DNA of 64,000 nt from Acanthochlamys bracteata. Its lineage: Eukaryota; Streptophyta; Magnoliopsida; Pandanales; Velloziaceae. The stretch covers positions 6,572,001 through 6,636,000 of the forward strand of contig CM034130.1 of NCBI GenBank assembly GCA_019914995.1, in the 5' to 3' direction. The notes below the pieces were generated by a model that made no database searches, was not told where the DNA came from, and saw only the letters and a list, made by a program, of their open reading frames with translations. Shown here one piece after another: positions 22,736 to 33,075 of this stretch (position 1 is the first letter of the stretch; each line of letters opens with the position of its first letter). Both the position numbers and the translations under genes were made by a program.

Positions 22736-24150
22736 CACTAACAAAATTCTCCGCCCTTCTTAACAAAACTCTCACCGCTCCCCCCTCAGAGGAAAACCTC
22801 CCATCGCCCCTAACAAAACATTTCTCACTGCCTCTTTGTAGTAAAACCCCCCCTACTGTTCCCCTAACAAAACATTTCTATTGCCTCCCCTTTACAAAAC
22901 TCTACTGTCCCCCTAACAAAAAAATTCTACTGTCCCTCCTTAATAATAAAATTCATCAACCTTACTGTAGGAAAAGTCCCCCCTACTATCCCCCTAATAA
23001 AACATTTCTACTGGCCCTCTTAACCAAACTCTCACCGCTTCCCTTAACAAAAAATTCATCAACCTGGCACAGAAAAAAACTCCCTACTGTCCTCCCTAAC
23101 AAAACATTTCTACTGCCTCCCCTTAACAAAACTTTACTGCCCCCCCTTAACAAAAAAATTCATCAACCCTGCTGTAGGAAAATTCCCCCCTACTGTAGTA
23201 AAACTCCCCCCATACTGCCCTCCTAACAAAACATTTCTACTGCCTCCCATTAACAAAACTCTACTGCCCCCCTGCTGTAGGAAAACTCTACTGCCTCCCT
23301 AACAAAAAAATTGTACTGCGCCTCCTTAACAAAAAAAGTTATCAACCCTGCTGTAGGAAAACTCCCCCTATTGCCCCCCTGCTGTAGTAAAACTCCCCTC
23401 TACTGCCCCCCTAACAAAACATTTCTACTGCCCCCTCTTAACAAAACTCTACATCGCTTCTTAACAAAAACATTCATCAACGCTGCCGTAGAAAAACTCC
23501 CCCCTACTGCCCTCCTGTTATAGTAAAACTCCTCCCTACTGCCCCCCCTTAATAAAACTCTACTGCTCCCCCTAACAAAAACATTCTACTGCCCCTCCTT
23601 AACATAAAAATTCATCAGCCTCCCCCCCTTAACAAAAAAATTCGTCAACCTGTTGTAAGAAAACGCTACTGCCATTTTGCTGTAGGAAAACTCTCCCCTA
23701 CTGCTGTAGGAAAACTCCCCCTACTGCCCCCCTAACAAAAAAATTCTACTACCCCCCTTTAACAAAACTCTACTGCCCTCTCTTAACAAAAAAATTCATC
23801 AATCCTGCGCCAGAAAAAAACCCCCTATTGCCCTCCTCCTACTATAGTAAAACTCTCCTCATCGCTTTAACAAAAAAAAATTCTCTCTGCCTCCTTAACA
23901 AAAAAATTCATCTGCCTCCCCCTTCTTAACAAAAAAATTCGTCAACCTACTGTAGGAAAACTCTCCCCTACTGCTGTAGAAAAACTCCCCCCTACTGCCC
24001 CCTCAACAAAAAAATTCTACTGCCCCATCTTAACAAAACTCTCTCGCCCTCTTTGTGGAAAACTCTCCCCTCATCACTGCTGCAAAACTCCCCCTCTGCT
24101 TTGACAAAACAATTCTCTCGCCTTTGTTGGGAAAACTCTCTGCTCCCCCT
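22736..24150. repeat. Degenerate minisatellite rich in CTACTGCCCCCCTTAACAAAA
   Basis: About 1.4 kb of imperfect, variable-length units built from a few words: CTACTGCCCCC, TTAACAAAA(A), TTCATCAACCCTGCTGTAGG and AAAACTCCCCC. The strand asymmetry is extreme: the plus strand is almost devoid of G and rich in C and A. It lies within the Harbinger element, upstream of the Myb gene, probably in its leader intron. The open frames it creates on the plus strand (for example 22696-23226) are by-products. Confidence 0.85.
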
Positions 24151-24463
24151 CCAAAAAAAAGAAAAAAAGCTTCTTCAAAAGTTATACACTTCTAGTACAA
24201 AGATAATACAAAAACTTTTTATTAGTTTATACTATACTAGCATATACTAGTAGCATAAAGTGTATGGTGAAAGTTTATAGTAACTATACACCTGTCGTAT
24301 GAAGTTTAGTGTAAAAACAGAAACTAAATATTGGAACTATGAAGCTTAGAGGGTGGATGTATTTATGAACTTAAAGAAATAGAAAACAGTATGGACACAA
24401 CTCATGTAATTCAGTTTATCTTTTGTGAACATCAGAAATAACCAAGACAATAGCGGAAACATT

Positions 24464-24544
24464 TTATTAATCAAAACAGTATAGACATGTTATTAATCAA
24501 AACAGTATAGACCTATAAATGAAATACATGTCTATACTGTTTTT
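24464..24544. repeat. Direct and inverted repeat cluster inside the transposon
   Basis: A 23-bp sequence ending AAAACAGTATAGAC occurs at 24464-24486 and 24490-24512. AAAACAGTATAGACATGT at 24473-24490 is perfectly inverted at 24526-24543-like position (ACATGTCTATACTGTTTT), giving an 18-bp stem with a 35-nt loop. Confidence 0.85.
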
Positions 24545-26195
24545 AAACTTAGAAAAATACAGGTCTTTTTTAATTAGAAAAAAGACAAAATCTTTATGTT
24601 TGGCATGAAACTAGCATTACTTGCTCTTAATAATAATTTCATTTTCTAAAAAGACAAAATGAAATTTCTGTATAATGTACAATATAAAGTATTTTGCTAA
24701 AACAGAAGTAAATTTTGCATAAAACTAAGTTTACTTCATTATACTAAACAATAAGTAAATTCTGTAATTAATTAGAAAGACATCGTCTATCTGTTAACAG
24801 TAAGAAAGAAGAATATCAACTTTTAATTAAAACGGCAAACTACCTAGCTTAGCTAGCTGCAGGACAATTTAATTAATTAGCTTCTTCTATCTGCTAACAG
24901 TAAAAATTAATCCATGAATCGAGAGTGCTCTATTTCTCCCAAACCATGGATCGAAGAAACCAAAAACATCACCAAGATCTGCAAACACAAAAAGTGCTTC
25001 AAATCACGGTTTCTAGTTTTCAGTTAAAAAAAAACTCAACATCCGACACAGATCTAAATCCACTTAAATCTACAATATCGTATTTTAGATAATCAAATCT
25101 GCACACATCCATGAGCAAGCTATACAAATCCACACAGATCTACAACGAGAAGTAAAAAAAAAAAAACAATAAAAGAGTATAAGCAAACAACAACCGTACC
25201 TTTTTAGCAACGCTCTCCGGTGAGATCGCCTCCTTCGATGTCGAAATTCAGACGAAGAGAACACGCCGTCGGCGAGCTGTGCTCGAAAGGAGGATCTGGA
25301 GAGAGAACACGCCGCTGCGCCGCTGCAACAAGCTGCAAATATGAATTTAGATGTTAGGTTTGAGATAAATTATGCTTATATGATGGTATTTTTATAAATA
25401 TTTAGTAAAAATATAATTGATAAGAGAATGAAACTGTGCAGTACGTTTGGGCTTCACCTGTATTCAACAAACGGAGCATTTCAACCAAACACTTTTTTTA
25501 ACTGTGCGGTGCGTTTGGAGAACAAAAATTTCTCCAAACTTACTGCCAAACACCCCTATAGTAAATCAGATATAGAGTGGCTTCTATAACATTGCTTGTG
25601 GAAGGATGAGAATAATGAAATTGTCTACCCCAAGATATATAAAACTTAGCACACTCATTTATTTCAGTCGTCAGATCACTTTCTTTTTTTAATATATTCG
25701 CATGTTCCTTCAATTCAACTATCTGATCGCTTATATACATACAGTGGCAGAATAAAGAATTTTTTTGAAATACTCTATCGCACTCGTTTAATCCTGCTAT
25801 ATAATTATTTTGTTTTTCTCTCTACATATTGTTCCGCACTCTTTTAATTCATCCATCTAAGCACCTTTTTTTTCTCTCTAGATATTCTCCCGCACTTTTT
25901 TTAATTCAGCCATCCCATTTTCTCTTCACTTGTATACTCTTTCTTGCTTCCCTAATCTGGTCGTTCAATCGTTTGGTTGAACGAAGATAATTCGATCAAG
26001 TGACTTCAGACTAGACACAAAATAAATCCATTATTATTTTTATTATAAAAATACCGTATCAATATGCAACCATTTTGGCCACGTATATAATTTATGAGAA
26101 TGAAAATAAAAGTATTTGTTTAGCTGATTCTCATACTTGATTAGAGATTAACAGTTAAAAAATTACTCAATCATAACATAAGTAACTATCTACGG

Positions 26196-26425
26196 GATCG
26201 TTTAGGAATGCTGATTCTCATATTTTTTCTTTTTTTTAAAAACGAGCACTACTTTTTTTACTTAAAAAAATAATAAAAATAAATAATAAAAAAATTTTAT
26301 TACATAAATTTTTTTTATATTTTTTAAATTTTTAAATAAATTCTTTAAATACTTATAAAAAGTGTATTAGAAAATACAAATTAAAAATTAAAAAATTACT
26401 TTTTATAAATGCAATGCCAAACGTA
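26196..26425. repeat. AT-rich MITE-like element, same family
   Basis: Begins GATCGTTTAGGAATG and ends GCAATGCCAAACGTAATC, with the usual T-rich/A-rich core. Confidence 0.55.
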
Positions 26426-26481
26426 ATCATATATATATTATTATCTTTTAAGTCAGTATCATTTTTTCCAATCTCTTTTAA

Positions 26482-27530
26482 GATCTCGTTTGGTAGTGCA
26501 TGACAAGAGCATTTTATCATAGTTGTCAGATCCGAATCGATCCGTCCGGGTTGACCCGAAAATCGTTGATCCGGACAGTAAATCGGTTCGAATTTGTAAA
26601 AAAATTGTTTATATAATTGACCCATTTTGATCCGATTTGATCTGTTTTGACCTGTTTCAACCCGGTCGACCAGCCCGTCTGGATCAATCAAACCGGGTTG
26701 AAAAATTTTATAAAAATTAATTAAAAAATTTTAAATTGATGATATATTTAATGCAAAAATAATTATTAATAATCCTATGTTGAAAAATAATATGTAGTTT
26801 AGATTTTGCATTTGGATGTGATAATGCAAAAATATAATTGATTATGTCTTGTTTATAATATCAATTATTAATGATTTTAAAATATTTATATTATAAAATA
26901 TTTAGACTCAAATATGTATACTTAAAAAAGTTAGTTATATCTCTTTTATGATTTATCTATTTTATAATTTTATTTTTTTCTAATCTCCTAATTTATTTAA
27001 ATATTTTTTATTATAAATTTTAGTTGTTATTATTATTGTTGGTGGTAATATTTCAATTTTTGCTATGATTGTTATTGCTGTTGTTGTTGATAGTAATGCC
27101 ATAATAAAAATACTCTAATTTTTTGCTATGATTGCTATTACTATTATTATTTATAGTATCATTGACAGTAAATTTTTTACTATTGTTATTGTTATTATTA
27201 ATTAAAAATATTTTGATATTATTGATCCGACGATTCGATTGGGTGATCCGACGGTTCGACCTAAGAACTGCGATCCAGACAGTTTTTTGATTCGATATCC
27301 GATCTGGTTCTTACAAATATGTATTTTATAACATTTTATTAAACATTTTTAATAAACTTTTGTTTATAATATTTTATAAAAATTTATTTAAAAGTTGAAA
27401 ATATATAAAAATTTTGAATATTGTAAGATCTTATTATTGTATAAATTATTTTTTAGATAAAAATAAAACTTATTTTTAATACTTTTCATAATAAAAAAAT
27501 TATATTTTACATATATCTTCAGACGTCCTC
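26482..27530. repeat. MITE of the same family split by a nested insertion
   Basis: The left piece begins TCTCGTTTGGTAGTGCATGA (26484-26520). The remainder of an AT-rich MITE core resumes at about 27310 and ends near CAGACGTCCTCC. The intervening 0.8 kb is a different element. Confidence 0.5.
26524..27305. mobile_element. Nested non-autonomous element with GATCCG-rich ends
   Basis: The left end reads TCAGATCCGAATCGATCCG and the right end, inverted, reads AGATCGGATATCGAATC, so the ends are roughly complementary. The first 180 bp carry many GATCC/GACCCG words; the middle is AT-rich with imperfect TTATTATTG repeats. No coding capacity. Superfamily uncertain. Confidence 0.45.
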
Positions 27531-27867
27531 CAAATAAAGTAGTGTTTGGAAAATAACAACAATAAATTATTGTAATGCAACATAATCCAAAAGAAGGTGA
27601 TACATGGTGAAACTAATGCATGCGATTTTAAGCAAAAAAGTATCTTATATATTGATAACAAAGTAATTAATTTAAATGGTGAACAAGAAATAATGCGGTA
27701 AGATCAAAAAAGAATTGTCTGATGATTAATTAATCAAAAGATACATTTTATACACGTCTCACTTTCGATGTTCTAGTTATTTGCCATCATTTCATATTTA
27801 ATCAAACAAGTGTAAGCAAAGTTAATTACTTTACGCTTCTTGAGAAGATCTAGTTTGCAATATAATA

Positions 27868-28086
27868 AGTCGTTTGGTATTGCTTAATAAAATTAATTTT
27901 TTAGTTTTTATTTTATATTTTTTAAAATATTTTTATTTTAAAAAAATTTAAAAAATATAAAAAAAATTTTACCTAATAAAATTTTTTATTGTATAATTTT
28001 ATTTTTTGTTTTTGAGATAAAAATATATAACTCACTTTCTAAAAAAATAAAAATATTTTTTATTTCAAAAATATTTTCAACGTTCC
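27868..28086. repeat. AT-rich MITE-like element, same family
   Basis: Begins AAGTCGTTTGGTATTGCTTA and ends TTTTCAACGTTCCC. Confidence 0.5.
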
Positions 28087-29042
28087 CTAAATCAATTGAT
28101 CTCCGTTTGAGAAAGTGTTTCTTTTGAATTAAAAATAAATTAAATAATAGTTAACAATAATAAATAAGTTACTATAACAATATTATTAAATAATTAATTT
28201 TTATATTTGTTATAAAATAGTTAAGAAATATGTGTTATTTTCTTCTGCTAAAAATAAACTGAAAATATTTTTTTAATATAAAAATAAGTTATAGATATAA
28301 AAAGAACACATTCTTAATTTTTAAATGAAATAGTTATTAAATCTAATTAGATTGCAGGAATATATAAAAAACTTAATAAAATAATTTTATGTTTGTAAAA
28401 GCTTTCGAAGTTGAACTGCTTTTTAAAAATGCTTCTGAACAATTTGATAACTTTTTTAGCGATAAATTTTCAAAACACTAATAATTGTACCGTATATATT
28501 ATAACTATATATTATATTTTTTATTAAAATTCTTTTTCTATTTTTCTAAAATTAATTCTCTCAGCAAATTCAAATGTTCCCAAAATTGTTGAAAGAAATT
28601 CAATTTTCAAAAAATTTAAATATCGATTAGAAAATAGAAAAGCAAAAAGGTGTTGTGTGGTTTATGGTGATTTATTTTATTCGAAGTTCTAAAATTTATA
28701 GTATTTTAAAATTTTATTTTAATAAAATAATACGTATTATGAAATTCTTGTATATAGAATTTCCTAAGCTAATCAATTTAGGTTTTAAAAACTTATAAAA
28801 ATTTCTTTTGCCGATACTAATATTTAAACGACGACCGTGACTCACGAATCGCGCTTACCTTCGTCAGAAAAGTCAAACCCCCTTGTGGGAAGCATTGAAT
28901 CACCGCGCACCTTTTTCTCCATTAAGAAAAAAAGATCTATATTTTAATAATTTTTAATTAGAAATATTATTACATTGTCTAATTTAATTATGTATTTTAT
29001 CCATTTCACGTTCCTCCGCTCCTCGGCAGTTTCTCAGCTTCA

Positions 29043-29050
29043 TTTATAAT
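29043..29050 (+). promoter_or_regulatory. TULP: Probable TATA box of the tubby-like gene
   Basis: TTTATAAT about 30 bp upstream of a purine-rich leader (AAGAAAGAGAGAGAGAATC). The leader exon ends at 29254 (GAAG|GTACAT) and is spliced to an acceptor at 30031 (TTTTAGCAG), so the ATG lies in the second exon. Confidence 0.5.
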
Positions 29051-30137
29051 AACTCTTTCAGATCCGTAGAGCAAGAAAGAGAGAGAGAATCAAACCGAAG
29101 ATAGAATAAAAGCTGGAAGTAAGCAAGAAAAGCAAGCAAAGGATCTTATAGATAGATAGATCTGAGAAGGGTTGATTCCTTGCTTGCTGTTTGATTGTGC
29201 TTAGATCAGCTTTTTTCAGTCGAGAGACTGAGTTCAGTTTGAAGAAATTTGAAGGTACATATCTCTGATCTTTTAGGGTAACGTCTGTTTTGGCAGTGAT
29301 TGTCTAGTTATGAGTGGAATGTTTGAGAGTCTGATGGATTTGTGTGAAGAAAAGGACTCAGATCTCTCTGCTTTTTTGGGTAGTTAGTTGAGCAGTTGTG
29401 TTAAGAGGAATCTGTGAATTTGATAGTTGCCTTTTCTGGAAATGGTTTATGGTTTTGTTATGCGAACAGTGAGTTAATTTGCTGACTTTTTTTAATTTCT
29501 TCTGAAGTTTTAGTTTGTTGAAAGATGTTGAACTTCTTGTCTGAAGTTGTCTTCTCTTTTATATTTTCCGTGGAGTTTTTTTATTCTTTTATCAAATTTA
29601 TGTAGACATTTAATGTATTTACTCTGGGAAGAAAGGATTTGTTAAGCAATCTGTGAAATTTTCTTTTGAGTTGGGTTGACTGAGTTAAACGAAATCCTGT
29701 ATTTGAAAGAAGACTGATTAATTGCTCGAGCTTGGTTGACTGACTAGGAAAAGAATAATTTAGGCGTCTTCATTAATGGCTAATCATCTTTTTTGTTTTC
29801 AGCAATCATGCAGTAATTAAAGTGTGATGTACAAGAGCTTTGGTTTGGATTAGGGGTTCCGTCTAGCATATAGCTATTAATTAATGAAGAAGGATCTATA
29901 TTTTGCTTAAGTAATAATTCTTGGTGATGTTTTTGTATGTTCAGTGTATGATGTAGATGGGCTTGTGATCTCATAGTTCTGTATTTGTCTGGATTTTATG
30001 TCTGAGATCTAATTCTTGTCTATTTTAGCAGGCAATTACATTTTGCGAAGTTGGTGCATCAGGAAGTGTATTAATCTCTGTATAACTGCTGGAGAACCTC
30101 TTGTTTTCTTCAAATTGCCTTGTTTTGGGTACCCTAA

Positions 30138-30520
30138 ATGTCATTCCGGAGCATTCTTCGTGATGTAAGGGATGGATTTGGTAGTCTCTCCAGGCGGAGC
30201 TTTGAGGTGAGGCTCTCCGGTCATCACAGGGGAAAATCCCAAGGTTATGTCCATGAGTTGGATGATGAACCTCAGATAGTGCAGCATAGTTGCTGGTCAA
30301 ATCTTCCTCCTGAGCTCCTTCGCGATGTAATCAAAAGGTTGGAATTGAGTGAGAGCACTTGGCCTGCTCGAAAATATGTTGTTGCTTGCGCATCTGTCTG
30401 TAGAGCTTGGAGGGAGATGTGCAAGGAGCTTGTCAGGAGGCCGGAGTTCTGTGGAAGACTAACATTCCCTATTTCACTGAAGCAGGTAAGTTTTTATTTT
30501 TATTATTTATTTATTTATTA

Positions 30521-30571
<51 letters not shown>

Positions 30572-33075
30572 TTGTGTTTCATAGTTGTGGTTGCTCTCCT
30601 TATCTTCATATGTGTAAGTTTGTCGTTTTTGCTTATGTTTTTGGTTGGAACTGAAATTGTTAGTGGTGCTTTTGTCTACCCTGATACTTAAGCTTAACTG
30701 TTCTAGGAGGTATATCCTGTGAATGAAGAGTTGTATGGTAAATGTTCAGCATATGACATGGCTTTTGTGTTTTTACAGCCTGGACCTCGGGATGGGACTA
30801 TTCAATGCTTCATCAAGAGGGATAAAGCAAATCACACCTATCACCTTTTCCTTTGCCTTAGTTCTGGTAACCCTTTATTCTTTCTCAAGAATGCTTTTCC
30901 AATGTCTTAGTAGTACGATGTTACATCCTTATCCTGGATGCTCGAGACATTATGGTTTTGAGTGTAATTGTTGATAAACGGCTGTTGCACAGTGTGTATC
31001 TAATTCTCCTGCGTATAATGACTGGAAATGCTGATTGTATTGGTGTCCACATTCTTAACATGCTTTTGCTTGCACAAATTCTATGTGTCATTAGTTTTGC
31101 AATATGCACTTCTGCGTTTAATCTTTTTGGATGACTGCATACTATAAAAACTGGCTCTCTTCTGTGTGAGATCTTGCATTAGCTCTTTTAGACAGCACTT
31201 CACTTCTATTGGTTTAGGACTTCCTCTGTGGTCGGTTGGATCAGGAGCTTAAGCCGTCCTCCCACTGGAACGCTTAGCTTAACTACTGTATAAAGGTAGT
31301 GATTTGGAAGGATTAGTTCGTGCTGGGTATCTTTTTTCTTCCTTTACATATCTTAGCTTATTTTGTATTTTATATGATTCTTCAATGTCATATTTTAACT
31401 GGGAACCTTTGTAGTAATTTCTCTTCTGATGTTCTTATAACCTTTCATGATAACGTTGACAGGCAAGTTGACTGAGCTGTTGTCTGCTGCTACCTCTGTG
31501 CTACTAGCACCTTTGGATTGCCATAATTGGCTTCATAATTACTCTACCAATCTCATTATATTAAAAAAATGGACACTAATCACATTTGCCTACATGCTAT
31601 TAATCATTGACTGCTACCATCATCGCAGCTCAACCTTTTGTTATTTGCAGTTGCCTCCAGCATTACTACTACCTCATCTCTCTCTTTCCTTTGCTATTCC
31701 TTTTCTTGGGACATGTTTGTCAGCTATTGTTGGTGCATACAAATTTCAGTAGTACCTTAATTCAGTAGCTGTCAGTTTTTTCCTTACATCACTGCCTGTG
31801 TACTACATTAGCTATTTTATTCTCAGCAAAATGATACAAGTGACCTGGGGTCCATGTGGAGGCCAGCAAGGTTATGATGTCTAGAAATACCATATGAACC
31901 GATTTCCGTGTAGGTAGAGCCTAGCTATACGTTCTTTAATGGTTTCAGTAACTTTTTACCAATTTATATTTCAAAAGTGACTACTAAAGTCCGACAGTAT
32001 GATGCATATTTTTTGTATGTATGCTTGCTTTCGCCTTCCAAATTTAATGTCTTCAGTGTGAAGAGTAAGCAAAATTGAATGCGGATGTTGACTTGACATT
32101 AACGCATTCTTGTAGCTGTGCTGGTTGAAAATGGGAAGTTCCTTCTGTCTGCTAAAAGGATTAGCCACACAACTTACACAGAGTATATAATATCCATGGA
32201 TGCTGACAATATTTCTAGGTCAAGTAACACCTATATTGGAAAGCTGAGGTAGTGAAGCTGTTCCTCTCTTCTCCCCAACATTTTGTGTAGGACTTCTCTA
32301 TTTCTTCAAGCATTGACTATTTCATGTCTTATATGCTAGGTCAAATTTTCTAGGAACAAAGTTCACAGTTTATGACACCCAAGCTCCATATAATGCAACA
32401 TCTGTCTCGCAATCTGGTCGCACAAGCAAACGATTCTACTCTAAGAAGATTTCTCCTAAAGTACCCACAGGAAGCTACAATATTGCTCAGGTTACATATG
32501 AGCTAAATGTGCTTGGAACCCGTGGTCCACGGCGAATGCATTGCATAATGCACTCAATTCCTGCTTCAGCTCTTGATGCTGGTGGTACTGTCCCCGGTCA
32601 GCCTGAGAATCTGTTTCCGCGTTCTTTGGAGGATTCATTCCGCAGCATATCTTTTTCTAAGATATCCTCCATAATGGACCATTCTGGTGACTTCAGCAGT
32701 TCTCGCTTCTCAGAGATGGCCGTGGGATCGTCTAGAGTATTGTATGATGGAGAGGATGAGGGGAAGGAGAGGCCACTTGTTCTGAGGAACAAGGCACCAC
32801 GGTGGCATGAGCAGCTGCAATGCTGGTGCCTTAACTTCCGTGGCAGAGTGACTGTTGCGTCTGTGAAGAATTTTCAGCTCATTGCTGCCAATCAACCGGC
32901 AGCAGGTGCTCCAACCCCATCACAGCCACCTCCTACTGAGCATAACAAGATAATCCTGCAGTTTGGGAAGGTTGCCAAGGACATGTTTACAATGGACTAC
33001 CGCTACCCGCTGTCTGCATTCCAGGCATTTGCAATTTGCCTGAGCAGCTTTGACACCAAGCTGGCCTGTGAATAG
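30138..33075 (+). CDS. TULP: Tubby-like F-box protein (TULP/TLP family)
   Basis: Four coding exons, 30138-30485, 30779-30866, 32116-32248 and 32340-33075, join in phase to 434 residues. The N-terminus [20 protein letters not shown] is typical of the AtTLP1/5/10 group. The F-box spans about residues 51-100 ([37 protein letters not shown]), and the tubby domain runs from about 117 to the end ([93 protein letters not shown]). The tubby domain binds phosphoinositides and tethers the protein to the plasma membrane; the F-box contacts SKP1 in SCF ubiquitin ligases. In this copy the usual KR-x-RR cluster of the lipid-binding region reads KRISH (Ser162, His163). A leader intron precedes the ATG, and intron 1 holds a TTA microsatellite. 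Confidence 0.96.
30521..30572. repeat. TTA trinucleotide microsatellite in tubby-like intron 1
   Basis: About 17 uninterrupted TTA/ATT units directly after the donor of coding exon 1. Confidence 0.95.

Larger units (their letters stand above)
19417..25558 (-). mobile_element. Defective PIF/Harbinger-type DNA transposon, about 6.1 kb
   Basis: The left end begins GGGGGCGTTTGGGATTG and the right end finishes CTGCCAAACACCCC, giving short inverted termini; TATA flanks both sides. Subterminal AAAGTGTTTGGT motifs also occur near both ends. Inside, on the minus strand and in the usual two-gene plan, are a Myb/SANT-like gene (21600-22551) and a DDE transposase gene (20045-21330), both broken. A GC-rich stretch at 25200-25335 with a donor AAAAAG|GTACGG looks like the transposon's own leader exon. 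The exact target duplication is unclear: harbinger elements favour three bases (TTA/TAA), but the flanks read ATA and TAT. Confidence 0.75.
25559..29042. other. AT-rich, repeat-laden intergenic DNA upstream of the tubby-like gene
   Basis: Contains MITE-like elements at 26196-26425 and 27868-28086, a third MITE interrupted by a nested element (26482-27530), and long AT-rich stretches without recognisable coding sequence. The last few hundred bases are the likely promoter of the tubby-like gene. Confidence 0.55.

Noticed and set aside
22696..23226. 176-residue plus-strand open frame rich in Pro, Thr, Lys and Leu
   Set aside because: It is a by-product of the G-poor minisatellite, which lacks stops in this frame; composition follows the repeat words and there is no domain.
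30407..30691. 94-residue plus-strand frame with a long isoleucine run
   Set aside because: The isoleucines are the translated TTA microsatellite in intron 1 of the tubby-like gene.
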